Origin: Arthrinium phaeospermum
Taxonomy: Eukaryota > Ascomycota > Sordariomycetes > Amphisphaeriales > Apiosporaceae
DNA: 64,000 bases
Reading direction: 5' to 3'
Assembly (NCBI GenBank): GCA_006503535.1
Contig: QYRS01000001.1
Span: forward strand, 4,712,001 to 4,776,000
Shown one piece after another: positions 22,278-33,300 of this stretch; position 1 is the stretch's first letter, and every line of letters begins with the position of its first letter. The notes beneath the pieces were generated by a model. That model was not told the DNA's origin, ran no database searches, and worked only from the letters and a program-made list of their open reading frames with translations. The translations under genes and the position numbers were made by a program.

Positions 22278-23339
22278 TCATTTCGCTGCCGCCTTGGCCG
22301 GAGCTCTCTTCTTCCGTGGCTTCTTGAGCAGCTTTTCCACTTCCTTCCGGCCATGCATGCGCAATGTCATCTCGGTCATCATCTCGCCCCAGGTGACAGA
22401 TCCGTCGCACTGTGGGCAGTGGCCACTGATGGGCAAGACCTCATCCGTCGGACCTGAGCCAAGGAGGTAGCTGCTCCAGCAGGAAACATGCCCCACGCCC
22501 TCGCATCCCGTATTGGTACAGGCGGCATACATGCCCTCGCCCGTAGGTAGATGTTCGTCGCAGACCACGCAGTTTCCCTCTCTTTCGAAAGCGAAGATGG
22601 AATCAGTCTTGGTAACAATGTCTCGCATTGGCGCATAGTCCAGGGGCAGAGCATGGATTCCCCAGGCTGTCGGCTGAGGCGCTGCTTCTTCTTCTCCCTC
22701 CCCTTGGGTGCTTGGTTCAGGGTTCTCCACGACCTCAGTCCCCGCTACGGGCTCAAAGTCAGTGACGATCGGCATCGTGTCGCGCAACTTGTCGGTGGCG
22801 GTGCTGCACCACCTGAGCCAGGCCTTGTGGACGTCGCGATTGAAGAAATGGAGCTTGAGCGGCCACCGCAGAAAACTAGGGACCCGAAGCAGGAGGTGGA
22901 GGTTCGATATGACCGAGGTCAGGCTGTACGGCGGACGCTTCGGGTGGCCGTTGCGCTTCTTCTGGGTCGCGACGGTGATTCGGGCGGACGAGGGGATATG
23001 TAGTGACAAATGCGGGTTCGCTAGAGCCCATCTGTCGTCCTGTTAGCTGAAAGTCTTCCATTTGCGGCCAATGGTCGCAAACAGCACAGGCTGGGCATCT
23101 TACTCAAATTTCAGCGCCGCTATCTTGCTCGGAAACCCTGAGACGACGGCCACCATCTCCCACGGCCGCAGCGAGTTCCGCGACGTCCGGGCGGCGCCGC
23201 CCTTCGCGACCCCATTGTGTTGATTGAGTCGCCTGGGCGGATGAGGTGTTGACCCGATGTAGAAGGATGCGTGGCGGACGGTCGAGCGGAGGACGTAGAC
23301 GACGTACAGCGCCGGTAGGGGCTTGCTGAGAACAGGCAT
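22278..23339 (-). CDS. slx1: Structure-specific endonuclease subunit SLX1
   Basis: Two exons: 23339-23104 and 23031-22278. The 72-nt intron has donor GTAAGA and acceptor ACAG; joined length is 329 residues. Exon 1 is the GIY-YIG nuclease core, with [14 protein letters not shown], the Arg in RRLNQHNG and the metal-binding Glu of KFEW. That Glu codon is split by the intron and correctly restored. Exon 2 continues with WALANPHLS, then a C4HC3 RING-type zinc finger (CVVC ... C ... GC ... GHVSC ... CPQC) and a basic Lys/Arg tail. SLX1 acts in the nucleus with SLX4 on branched DNA (Holliday junctions, 5' flaps). Catalytic residues and both domains look intact and the length is normal. Confidence 0.93.
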
Positions 23340-24170
23340 GGTCTATGTCGTCATGTGGACGAACCAGGCGTGCAATCTCACACAGGCTGCCAGGTTGCTG
23401 TAGGACGCGCTTTGGTTGCAATTTGGGAAAAAGATCCCATTGTTAATTGCCCGCTCTTGGATATGGGATGGCGCAATTCAGAGGACGGGAATGTAGCTGC
23501 ACCACGATGCCCGATTTCTGAAGCTAAAGAGGACGATGATGATGTGCACATGTTTTTGTTTGTCGCTAAGTTGAGCCTTAGTGGGTTTTGGCGGGGTCCT
23601 GGGGTGGTCCCGCAGCAACCAAGAACCCCTGGCAGCCAAGACCCAGGGAGTGGGGAATGCCACAGCCCAAGGCCTAAGCTGAGCCACAGTTATCAAATAC
23701 AAGACATACACGAACAACTCCCCCTATTCGATGGACTCCCCCCTATTGATAGTTGGAAATTTCCTCCAACAGAGAATGGCCCGACAACGCAAATCGAATC
23801 CCTTTTTAAAAATATACAGTATATCACCAATACCAGCCTAGGTAGGCTCAAGCCTCATACTCAAAGTGAAAGTGTTTGTGGAATTGAGCATCTATTGAAT
23901 TTCTGCCTGTACTAGTACAACTAGAGTTTGAGAAAGATCGGAAAGACCTGCTTGCATCTCCGTAACCGTCCATCTCCGTTTGACCTGGCCTTCATAAATT
24001 CGACGGTACTCGGGTCAGGTACAAATTGCGTTCGCTCAGTCTACACACTTTCATGTACCTACAAACCACAAGTGGCCATAAACATCAATTACAGCCCGCT
24101 CCTTCCTTCTAATCAACAACCTATCCTACAAGCAACAATACCTTCAGACTTTCCATCAAGGCCAGACACA
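23340..24170. other. Divergent intergenic region
   Basis: Promoters of slx1 (-) and of the small membrane protein at 24171 (+). No other gene seen. Confidence 0.4.
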
Positions 24171-24602
24171 ATGCTTCAATCCTTCCGCAAATGTCTACGG
24201 TTTCTCAGACGCTGGCTCAGTCCCAAAAGGAATCTAGATGGCAGCTGGAACGAAGTTCATCTGCAAATCAGCGAATGGGGCCTGCACATCCAAAAGGACG
24301 TGCTGCACATCTCTCACAAGTACGGCCTGTTCTTTCCCGGCCCGCCACAACTTCGAACTCTGGAGGCAGTCAGCTTCTTTCTCTTGGTCTTCGGCGAGGT
24401 CTGGATGGCGTTCATGTCCACCGTCTTGATCTTGATGTGCAAGTACGATAGACATCCGCCTTGTCCATGGGGTGCCTACTTAGCATTGTTGGAAGTGATG
24501 GTCGGCTACTTCCTTCTGTTCTGGGTCACCATATGCCTCAGCAAGAAACGCTCACCTGACTACAAGTGGCCCCAGTCAACGATTCGAAACGAGGTTGAGT
24601 AG
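24171..24602 (+). CDS. Small two-helix membrane protein, hypothetical
   Basis: 143 residues from the ATG at 24171; the frame is open upstream to a TTG at 23928, but that stretch looks like leader. The N-terminus is Arg/Lys-rich (MLQSFRKCLRFLRRWL), followed by an amphipathic segment. Two hydrophobic segments come next (around residues 68-90 and 102-122) and a short basic tail. The positive-inside pattern suggests both termini are cytosolic. No family recognised. No intron needed. It could be spurious, but the coherent hydropathy argues for a real gene. Confidence 0.5.
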   Translation: MLQSFRKCLRFLRRWLSPKRNLDGSWNEVHLQISEWGLHIQKDVLHISHKYGLFFPGPPQLRTLEAVSFFLLVFGEVWMAFMSTVLILMCKYDRHPPCPWGAYLALLEVMVGYFLLFWVTICLSKKRSPDYKWPQSTIRNEVE

Positions 24603-25018
24603 CAGCTGCATGCGCTGCTTCCTCGGGGGCTAGGTGGAGCTGCATGGCATGATTACATGAAATGGGGACCTGCTGCTTCCATGTTGGACACTAAACATCT
24701 CTCCTCCCACCTATCTACGCCCACGAGCAAGTAGATTCCATCACACGCAAATGTTCAACCACACTTGGGCGATGGTAGCTCCGGGGTTGGCCATCCATTC
24801 GGGCTAGATGGCGTGGCGTCAATAAAGAGCATTCGCATACATACTACACAGGAATCAACAGTACTTGCATGATAATGGTATCTTGATCATTAGGGGAAAC
24901 TAACGGTAGTAACCGCAGTCTGGAGTGTCCCACATGACATTATTCACTTCATGCCAGATTTTCTATCCGTATATGGAAACAGAATGAACATGAGAGATAG
25001 ATCCATCTCGCTCACCTA
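24603..25018. other. Convergent intergenic spacer
   Basis: Nothing seen. Confidence 0.4.
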
Positions 25019-25831
25019 TCAAAACTCGCGGCACTCCTTTCCGAGCCTCAACTGCGGCGGATGCACGATAACCTGCTCTTCGGCCGCCTCCCACCAGTCC
25101 AGACCCTTGAACCGCTCATACCAAGCCGCGAGCTCCTTCAGCTCCTCTCCCTCCTCAAAGATATCCCACCCGAAGGTCAGCTCCAAATACCGGCGCGCCG
25201 CCGCGAGGCTGAAGTCGGCCAGGCCCGGACCCCCTGTCCCGGGTGTCAGCCATCCCGTCGTCTTCAGGGACTTGGCTGCCCATGCCTGGACTTTGCCGAG
25301 GTTCTTGTTCATCCCTGCCCGCGCGTTCAGTGCCGCGGCCCGGCTGCGGTCCTCGTTCGCTACCCCCGACCAAGCTGATAGCACGGGCACGGCGTGGCGG
25401 GTGTAGTAGCCAGCGTCGAGCATGGCGAGGTTCATGATGCCGATGATGTCGTGCATGGTAGCGGCATCCACGGGGTCTTTGGGCATAACAGCGGGTCCTC
25501 CTTGGACACTGCCGTACAAACTCTCGAGGTACATCAAGATCGAGGCGCTCTCGTAGATGTAGCGGGTCTCGCCGGCGGCCGGGTCATGGATCCCGAGGCA
25601 CGGGGTGGAGGCGCCTTCAGGCGCCGGGTTGCTTGGATCAGCGAACTTCCAGCCGCCCGTGGACATATCAATGTGCATGCGGTTGATGTGCAGACTGGAG
25701 TCGACGGTTCTGCCCTCGAGGAGGTCGGCCGGGGAGGCGACGAGACCCTTGGTCAGGAGGTAGTACCAGACTCGTCGGGGGAAGAACCCTTCGAGCCATA
25801 GCCAAAGTGTATGTTGGAGTTCGGAAGCCAT
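25019..25831 (-). CDS. Glutathione S-transferase-like protein
   Basis: Single exon, 270 residues. The N-terminal half ends with TPCLGIHD ... YIYESASILMYLESLYG, which matches the cis-Pro and Glu-Ser glutathione-binding signature of the GST thioredoxin-like domain. The C-terminal half is helical, with LADFSLAAA, the N-capping-box region typical of GST C-terminal domains. The region before the cis-Pro carries an unusual insertion (SPADLLEGRTVDSSLHINRM). The classical catalytic Tyr/Ser/Cys near the N-terminus is not obvious, so activity is uncertain. Cytosolic. Detoxification or a glutathione-dependent step of secondary metabolism are both possible; no pathway neighbour is visible. Confidence 0.82.
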   Translation of the reverse strand: MASELQHTLWLWLEGFFPRRVWYYLLTKGLVASPADLLEGRTVDSSLHINRMHIDMSTGGWKFADPSNPAPEGASTPCLGIHDPAAGETRYIYESASILMYLESLYGSVQGGPAVMPKDPVDAATMHDIIGIMNLAMLDAGYYTRHAVPVLSAWSGVANEDRSRAAALNARAGMNKNLGKVQAWAAKSLKTTGWLTPGTGGPGLADFSLAAARRYLELTFGWDIFEEGEELKELAAWYERFKGLDWWEAAEEQVIVHPPQLRLGKECREF

Positions 25832-26756
25832 CCTATGTGTAGGGTCGTGATGATTCGGTGAAAGAGGGTTTGGTATTTGAGCAAGATAGGGGTAGAATTT
25901 TGAGCTATAGCTGAGTTGGAGTGCGATGGAGAGTTATGTGTTTTCTTTTCCTTTTTTCACACATTTCCCGGTGACAACGACGATTACTTTATACTAGTAC
26001 TCATACTCACTTGATTTACCGGTTAGTAATACTTTGCCGCTTGATATAGTCTCCGAGGACGCTAGTGGTGTTGTCGGATACTTTTGACCAAGCACACTCG
26101 GAGACATACGCCTCGCCAACTTTTCGGAGGGTTATAATAAGCTAACAACGACCAGTTCTTAGCACTAACAGCGACAAGCTGTGTTTCCAGTTTTGGTCGT
26201 ACAATGGCACACTATACCAGGGACATTGAACCACCTCAAGTCGCCGCAATGCAGGGACCCGGTATATCAGCTCATTCATCCCAATATTTTGCCACTATGT
26301 AGCTTGATGCTATTTTTAGCACAAATGGAACTCTTAGTACGTAATGAATATTCGATCGGTTTTGTTGCTGTAGGCCATGATGATTCAGCTTTTGTCCAGA
26401 GTCTAGATCGAAGTTTAGGCAAAGAAAGAATATCTTCATTGACCAGTAATGTCATTTTGGTGCTTTATGATCAGTCATAATAATGGAATTGATCGTCAGC
26501 GGCCTCTTTGCCGAAGACACAATGTCCCAGGAAGACGACAAAAGTGAATAGTCTTTGAAACGAACAATGGAGTCTCCTCAACTGAAAAACCCCTAATCCT
26601 TCGCTGTACCACCCCTCTCGTTTTCCATGACACAGCAGTAGTAGCAGCAGCAGGCCTCATATCCCGGTGATAGTAACATTCCCAAGACAATCTAACCAAA
26701 ACCCCTTTCCCCTAATCGACCCGCTGCCCCTACAGTCACCCGAACACTTACACAAA
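25832..26756. other. Divergent intergenic region
   Basis: Promoters of the GST-like gene (-) and of the acidic protein (+). No gene seen. Confidence 0.4.
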
Positions 26757-27299
26757 ATGACAGCCACCCGCCCCCCGTTCCCCGCGCTGCCACGCGCCAT
26801 GACCCCCCGCCAGCTCCCCAAACTCGTCATCGCCCAGCCGGACTGGACCGACGAGACGGAGCTCCGCAAAAACGAGGCCTACATACCCTTTCGGCGCGAG
26901 ATGGCGCTGAAGCGGCTCCTGAGCATCTACGACGACTGGGAAATCGAGGAGTTCCTGGAGTTTGAGGACGACCACTACCTGGTCATCGGGGCCCTCTGGG
27001 ACTTGGGGCTGGAGCAGGACGTCCACGCCGAGTCCATCCGCGATCTGTGGGGGGATGTCGACAAGATTACTGGAGTGGTGGAAGAAGAGGTAGGTGAGGA
27101 CGAGGCAGAGTTCGTCCTGGTTGACGAAGAGCTGCAGAAGGACGAAGAGGACAGCGCCGAAGAGGAGTGCCAGGATATGGAGGACCTGAAAGAAGGAGAC
27201 AACGCCGAAGGCTACGAAGGCGACGACGAGGAGGCTGACGACGAGATGCAAGACACCGTTAACGCGGACTCCGACGAGGCACTCGGAGAAACATACTGA
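26757..27299 (+). CDS. Small acidic protein, hypothetical
   Basis: 180 residues from the ATG at 26757 (ACAAAATGA context). The first about 100 residues look like a folded domain, with MTPRQLPKLVIAQPDW, MALKRLLSIYDDWEIEEFLEFEDDHY and GALWDLGLEQDVH. The remaining about 80 residues are almost entirely Asp/Glu-rich with scattered Lys and Met, and probably disordered. No domain family recognised. The long acidic tail would suit a nuclear or chromatin-associated protein, but that is a guess. Confidence 0.6.
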   Translation: MTATRPPFPALPRAMTPRQLPKLVIAQPDWTDETELRKNEAYIPFRREMALKRLLSIYDDWEIEEFLEFEDDHYLVIGALWDLGLEQDVHAESIRDLWGDVDKITGVVEEEVGEDEAEFVLVDEELQKDEEDSAEEECQDMEDLKEGDNAEGYEGDDEEADDEMQDTVNADSDEALGETY

Positions 27300-27803
27300 T
27301 CTGTCAGAGACCGAGACATCCAACAAAGAGTTTAGCTGAGTCCCCCCTTGTTCCCGGGTAAAGGACATTGTACATACAATGAGATGCATATAGATTCGAC
27401 ACATAGCAAACAACGTGAGCTTTGTTGACAGCTGACTAAGTGACAGCCATAGTATTCACATCCAGCACTGATTGACACAAGTATATAATCGGTCGTTGCG
27501 CCACAGCGTAATCTCAAGAGCCGAGCCACAAACGTCAGTTTCCTAAGCAAGATATCGCCACATAGACCACATCAACCGCTTTCACTTTGCGCAGGTTTCC
27601 TCACCCCTGAGCCGAGGGCCGCATTCGCCTACCACCCCACTCTTCGCAACGTTCGCCAAGTAGATCTTGACGAAAGACCAAGTCTCGAGCCGGACTCGAT
27701 CGACCCCCAAAGGAGTGGGCTCTGTCAAGTAAGTGGAGTTTTGGCTGCCCGCCCTGAAAGAAACTAAGCCCGAGCCCCGAGTTAAGAGAACATTGCCATG
27801 ACA
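27300..27803. other. Intergenic, promoter of the MGCC protein gene
   Basis: Nothing else seen. Confidence 0.4.
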
Positions 27804-28529
27804 ATGGGATGCTGTTCGAGCAAGATGGAGCGGGTGCCGGAGTACGATCCTCTGCCCCGGGCTGTGGCACCGCCCTCGCCCCGCTCGCACAACCGACACG
27901 GCCAGAAGCCGAGCCGACCTGCCACGAGCGCCTGCCGTGCTCCGAGTCCCAAAACCCTCCCGCGTCGCCCTCGCCTGGAAGTACTCACGTGTGGTAACAT
28001 GGGGACAACGGACGAGATCGGCCTGGCCATGGCGACCAACACCGAGTGCCTCGACGAGGACAGCCCGACCTGGCCGCGCCTGTCTCCCGTGTCGGCCTCC
28101 CTCGCAGCCTGGCGCTACCCGAGCGGGTCGGAAAGCTACGAAGAGCGGAACAAGCGGGAGAATGAGCTTGTCCGAAGCATCGACAATGGCTATTGCCCCC
28201 ACCAGGGAAAGCCCGGGAAGTGCGAGCCACTTGGCCCAACCTTGAATGAATGCGTCTGGAGCGCAGACAAGATTGCGCACATGACGTCGGGTGAGGTGAT
28301 GATCGAGGCCCGGCGCCGGGTCCGCAAATGGTACACAGCGCGCTACGAGGCGATTCGGGCGGAACTTGATGCCGACAAACATACATCGCCTGAAAAGGCG
28401 GACTATCGTGCCCGGAGACAACAGGAGGCCGCGGAGCTGAAGAAGAAAATTGACGCTGGGCTGAAGAGGGAGAAGGACGAGGCCATGCGGCGGGTAATGC
28501 CGGTCCTCGCCCGCCGGTGGATGGAATGA
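27804..28529 (+). CDS. Putative lipid-anchored protein (MGCCSSK N-terminus)
   Basis: Two in-frame ATGs lie six bases apart, at 27798 and 27804. I choose 27804 because it has the better context (A at -3, G at +4). It also yields the N-terminus MGCCSSK, a classical N-myristoylation plus dual-palmitoylation signal. Starting at 27798 would add Met-Thr and destroy it. The 241-residue protein has a Pro/Arg/Ser-rich disordered N-terminal third. A central segment follows with WRYPSGSESYEERNKRENELV and a Cys-containing CPHQGKPGKC. The C-terminal region is long, charged and helical, with many Lys, Arg and Glu. Plasma-membrane or endomembrane anchoring is inferred. No family recognised. The antisense frame of similar size is a GC-bias shadow. 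Confidence 0.6.
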   Translation: MGCCSSKMERVPEYDPLPRAVAPPSPRSHNRHGQKPSRPATSACRAPSPKTLPRRPRLEVLTCGNMGTTDEIGLAMATNTECLDEDSPTWPRLSPVSASLAAWRYPSGSESYEERNKRENELVRSIDNGYCPHQGKPGKCEPLGPTLNECVWSADKIAHMTSGEVMIEARRRVRKWYTARYEAIRAELDADKHTSPEKADYRARRQQEAAELKKKIDAGLKREKDEAMRRVMPVLARRWME

Positions 28530-29135
28530 GAGGGAGAAAGGGGCTCGAGGTCGCCGCCGGGCGTGTGTGGCACGCAGCCCGGGCATCGCCGCCTATCCAC
28601 CGGGACGGGGGACGGGCCCGGCTGAGACTAACATACTTAGGCCTTAGAATTCTTTTCCAATGGGATGACTCGTGATTCGCCCAAAAGCAGAAATCAGATG
28701 AGACTGTGATATAAATAAGTCAGAGACACTGGCCCGAGCCGATGTTCGACCCTCAAACAAGACAATGACCGCGCGCTCGAGACAGGTTTTGGTGACCGAC
28801 CACCCTACCTCCCCAAAGTAGAATGAATGGCATATAAACGAAACCTACAAATCGCTTCCACCGGCCGTAAGATAGGTCGGTCGCCTGTCTCCCTTCCAGA
28901 ATTGGACGGGCGGGAAACTAATCCCCCCACAGAATTGTATTGATCCTTCCCTTCATCCTTCCTTCCTGCCCGCCCGCCTTAGCCGCAGCATGCGACAGAG
29001 AGGACCCCGAAAATCAAGACGGGCATTGGGGATTGTGATACGTCGTCATGCGATTCAGGCAGCCGCGGTTCGGTTAGGGATATTGACTCGTATTCCCCAC
29101 GATCGGCAGCAGGGTCGCAACAAAAAACCAGCAAG

Positions 29136-29151
29136 AAAAAAAAAAAAAAAA
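29136..29151 (+). repeat. A16 homopolymer
   Basis: Sixteen consecutive A in the gene-poor region. Confidence 0.9.
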
Positions 29152-30289
29152 GGATTTAACGGCGTGCATCCGTGCCGCGTTATGTAGCAATCCAGCAGGC
29201 TGACATCACTGGGGAAATTGACAGATGCGTGCGCAGTCGTGAATGGCTTGGCTTGGCTGGGGCTGGGCCGGGCAAAGATTGCTACGACCGGATCCTTGGG
29301 TCAGACGTTGGCCCTTGACCTGCTTGTCTTGGGGGTGTCAGTGTCAGATTTTAGGAAACAAACAACCCGAAGTTGTCGGGCGCCCGGTTGCGATGTCATA
29401 TGGTCAGCTGGGTACGCCATTTAATCTTAATCGGCGACTGATCCCGTGGGTTCAGAGACAGTGACAGAGATTGAAAGAGGGCTGAGAGGCGCAAACACGG
29501 GTAACAAACATCCAGCGCAGGACTGCGGATCGCCAACTTTGCCGAGATGAGAGAGCGCTGTGGGAGAATTAAAAAGTGTCCGAGCACACCACCACACCAC
29601 GCACGGCTATTGTAGGGTCACTTGGCCACCTGTCGCCCCCTGTCCGCCTGCTCCCCTCCCCCACAAACTCTAGCAGGTTTAGTCAGGTACCAGGGGAAGC
29701 GAGGAACAGGCACAGGCACAGGCTGCAAGGAACAGAAACCAAGGAAACATTTCGGGGCTAGGCGAATTTGAACGATTCAGTTTCCAATTCTGACGGGTGT
29801 ATATTTGTATTCACGACTACAGCGACGGAAATCAAAAGCGGAAAAGGAAGTTAAGAAGAAGACGAGAATGGAGAACCACAGTAAGAAAAATATGAGAGGT
29901 TCATCCAACGTCGCGCTGGAAGCCAATTCATTTCCTTGGTCGCTTGGCTTTCATGTCATGTCATGTTGTGGCCAAGTCGCACTACGCATGTCAAAATCTG
30001 CCAAAACTACGTCTGACGACAAAGCAGTCTCTAACAAGTCTCATAAGTGTGTGTCCAACCTAGCAAACCCGGGGGGCGAGAATTTGCATTTCCATCCGAG
30101 ATTGTAACACCTGCTCATTCGCACGTCTCTTTTTCTCTGCTTGTATTGCCGGCGCGAGCAGGAGGCAAGAGTACGTTTTTTTTCCTTCTTGCTATCAGTT
30201 TCCGCGCCAGGGGCCATGTGCCAATGTCTAGCTTCGGTCGCTACTTAGGCTTGCCGTGGCTGGATACCTACTGTAAGACCGCTCCAAAA

Positions 30290-30302
30290 GGGGGGGGGGG
30301 GG
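30290..30302 (+). repeat. G13 homopolymer
   Basis: Thirteen consecutive G. Relevant to the frameshift question, because the assembly did report a long G run here. Confidence 0.9.
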
Positions 30303-33300
30303 TTTGCGACAAGGCTTGAAGGCCCCAAATCACAGAATTGGCATGGTGCTGTGCGGCTTCCTTGGACCATCGTAGCCACCTTCCTGCACATGCCGCCCGA
30401 AAGAGGGAATATGGGCTACATGCGGCAAGGTGTCTTGGCTACGGGCTACGGGCTACGCATTCTTAGCAATGATTCATTTGCAAGAAGCAAGATCGTCCCA
30501 TGTACCCCGCGTCAGGACCATCAACGGTTTACAATCTTATGTACGTAGGCGATATGCACATGGCAACTAAAGGCGCCGGATCGTCTTCAGCAAAGCAGCA
30601 GGGGAGCTCCATACGGAATGAATCATTTCCTGGGGGGTTGCTGGGAGTCAGCCGCAAAAGATGGGTCAATCTTGATCTGGAAGTTACGACGACAGTGACG
30701 TGGCGGCCAGGACAGCCAACGTCGATACGACAGCGCAGCACGGCCGGCCAAGAGTGGGAGCCTAGGCAGGCAGCAGGTAGTTAGTGGCTTGCTATTGTAG
30801 ACCTCGTCCGTGAAAGGCCGCCCGAAGATACCCACCGAATCATGACATGCCACCGTGATGAGTTCCCCCGTTCGGCGTGTGTTGTTGGTCTAGACTTGCG
30901 GTCAGATTCAGCCAGACCGACCATTCCCGTCTGATAATTTGCTTGCGAAACCATCAGACGTTTGGCGATATGAACAAATGGTGCATACCGTAGGCGACTG
31001 GTGTCATCAGCCAAGAAACATAGCGGGCAATAAACCGACAATGTCAATGTACAGTACTTGGTTATTTCTCTGCAAATCAATCTCACCAAGGCTGAGCTAG
31101 TCAGGGTTGATGATAAGACATTCCCAGCTCTGCGCGGGATTGTAGGGCTCTTGGGACCAAGGCTGACGGCCTCTTGGTCTCACGAAATCTCGGTTCCTTC
31201 CACGCCCGTTCCTTGATACGCGTTGGCTGGATTGACAAGTACAAAAGCGCACTTTTAGATCGACATGTCCAAAAAGGCCCTCGTGTTGGAGATGCGGGAG
31301 ATTGGAAATCCCACGGCTGGCTGAGCGAGAGACGCCAGCCCAGGAGCAGCGCTGCAACGGGAATTCGTTCGGTTGATAAAGGGTGCAGCCGTGCGTGTGC
31401 GCGGGGATGGGGGAGCCTGGAGGTGGAACGTTGGGACGGCCAGTAGGTAGGGACGGACGGCGCTGGGCAATGGGCAACCTCACTCAGCCTCCTCCTTAGG
31501 CTCGCCAGGCGCCGGCTATTTTATGTTATTGATTGATTACGAGCCCACCTCCCCCAAAATAACCATTCAAGGTTTGTTTCATGTTGCAACTTCGCAAGGT
31601 GCACCGGATCCTTGCAGCCGTCATCTACCGAGATATGTACGTAGCTCTCTGCCTGCCTGCAATACCACCGTCGTGAGTGGAATGGATCGAAAAGGCTCGG
31701 CAAAGTGAATTCAATTCTTGTTTCGTTTGGCCGGGATCCCTTGCGTCGGCTCTGGAAGGTGGCGTGCTGCTTGCCGTGGGCTTTTGGAAGGCGTCGCGTC
31801 TCGAAGCGCTCGCTTGATTCGAAACATAGCTGACATGCATACGTGTATGCGTGCATGCAGTCAACCTCTATCCAACAAGCCGGGTAAGAAAAGGGGCCAG
31901 GGGCCATTTGCATTTCGCTCGTGCCGCGTGTGTGCAGGTCATATCATATGAGATGTGGATGTTGGAGCCGGACGTCGAATGTGAAGAAACATGATTCGAC
32001 CCTTGCCCGCCCGCGTAGCTTTCCCTGTAATCAATCAGTCAGACCCTGACCGCGCAGTCTTGCGCGAGACCGAAGATACGAGAAGACGTTAGTGCGTGCC
32101 TGTGGTGAGTAATACCGAGCTGTGAGTACTACTGCGAGCACTGCTGCGAGCACTTACAGCCGACTTACAGTGAGCAAAGTAGTACCTAGCTCGTTAATTA
32201 TCTCCAGTACTGTTGCATACATGCGGTTACATGGCGGTTTTTCGTTGCTGGCGCCCCCGAGCAAGAACCCGAACCCCACTGGCGCGATGCTCGTCAGACC
32301 CTTGCAGATATGCAAAAAGCGCATTGCACCCTGGCCGCAGCTTTGGCTTACCTTTCCAGTTGAGGTTGTATTCTCAAACAAGCTCTAGCGCCGGCCCAAG
32401 ACCCCCATACCAGATCAATCATCAGACCTTCTGCTGGGTCTTTCGCTGGATGGCATGACGAAAAGCGACGCAAAAGGATCCATGCGTATATACTAGATTG
32501 CTTGGCTAGCGACATATTGACCCATTCATCCAGATAAGAAACAGAGATACCCGTCAACCGTCTTGTCCAACTGCTGCCGTTTGCCGTGATCGTTGCTGTT
32601 GCTGCTGCTTCCGTCTCGGGACAGGAGGGCGATCAGCTTCCATTGCCACTCGCGTGCCGTCTTGGGAGGGCGTCGTCCCTGCAGGATGCATATTTGGGTT
32701 GGATTTATTGGGAGGGGAGCCCGTTTTTTACTCAAATAGGTGTGATGATATGCCTTATGCTGCATGTGGCCCCCCGGCACGCTCGACTTTGTTTCAGAGC
32801 TAACAATAACCCGAGAAGGGAACAAATGGAAGAGATGCATCACGGCCTCGGGTGGTCCTGGATGTCACCAGGTGTTTCGATTGTCGAACATGAGCTTGCG
32901 CATCTCCCACATCCTCATTCATGCCATCCTCCTCTGGCCAGCAGATTGGATCAAGTACTGTGCTGGTGTAGATTGACTGAAGCGACCTGGCGACGACCCC
33001 GTTGCTGCCCCATTGGGCTAAACTAGCACCCTCCTCCCGATCGACGTTCCTGGCCGATCTTTCCTATGGCTTCCCACCCCAAGACATTTGCACACCATTA
33101 TCAGACTCCAGACACCAGAGGCGAATCTACTAGTATCTCATTGCTGGGAGCCGGTCCTGATTCTAAGACAGGCGGCAGACAGGTACGGCGAGACTCCGAT
33201 CGTAGACCACGCGAGGAAGAAAAAAAAAAAAAAATCGGCCATGCAGTAGCCTCGATGCTCCCTAGCTGTACACATGCAATACCTAATATCGAATGTAGAT

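Noticed and set aside
27582..28586. Minus-strand frame, 334 codons
   Set aside because: Antisense to the MGCC protein gene, Arg/Pro/Ala-biased and without a domain.
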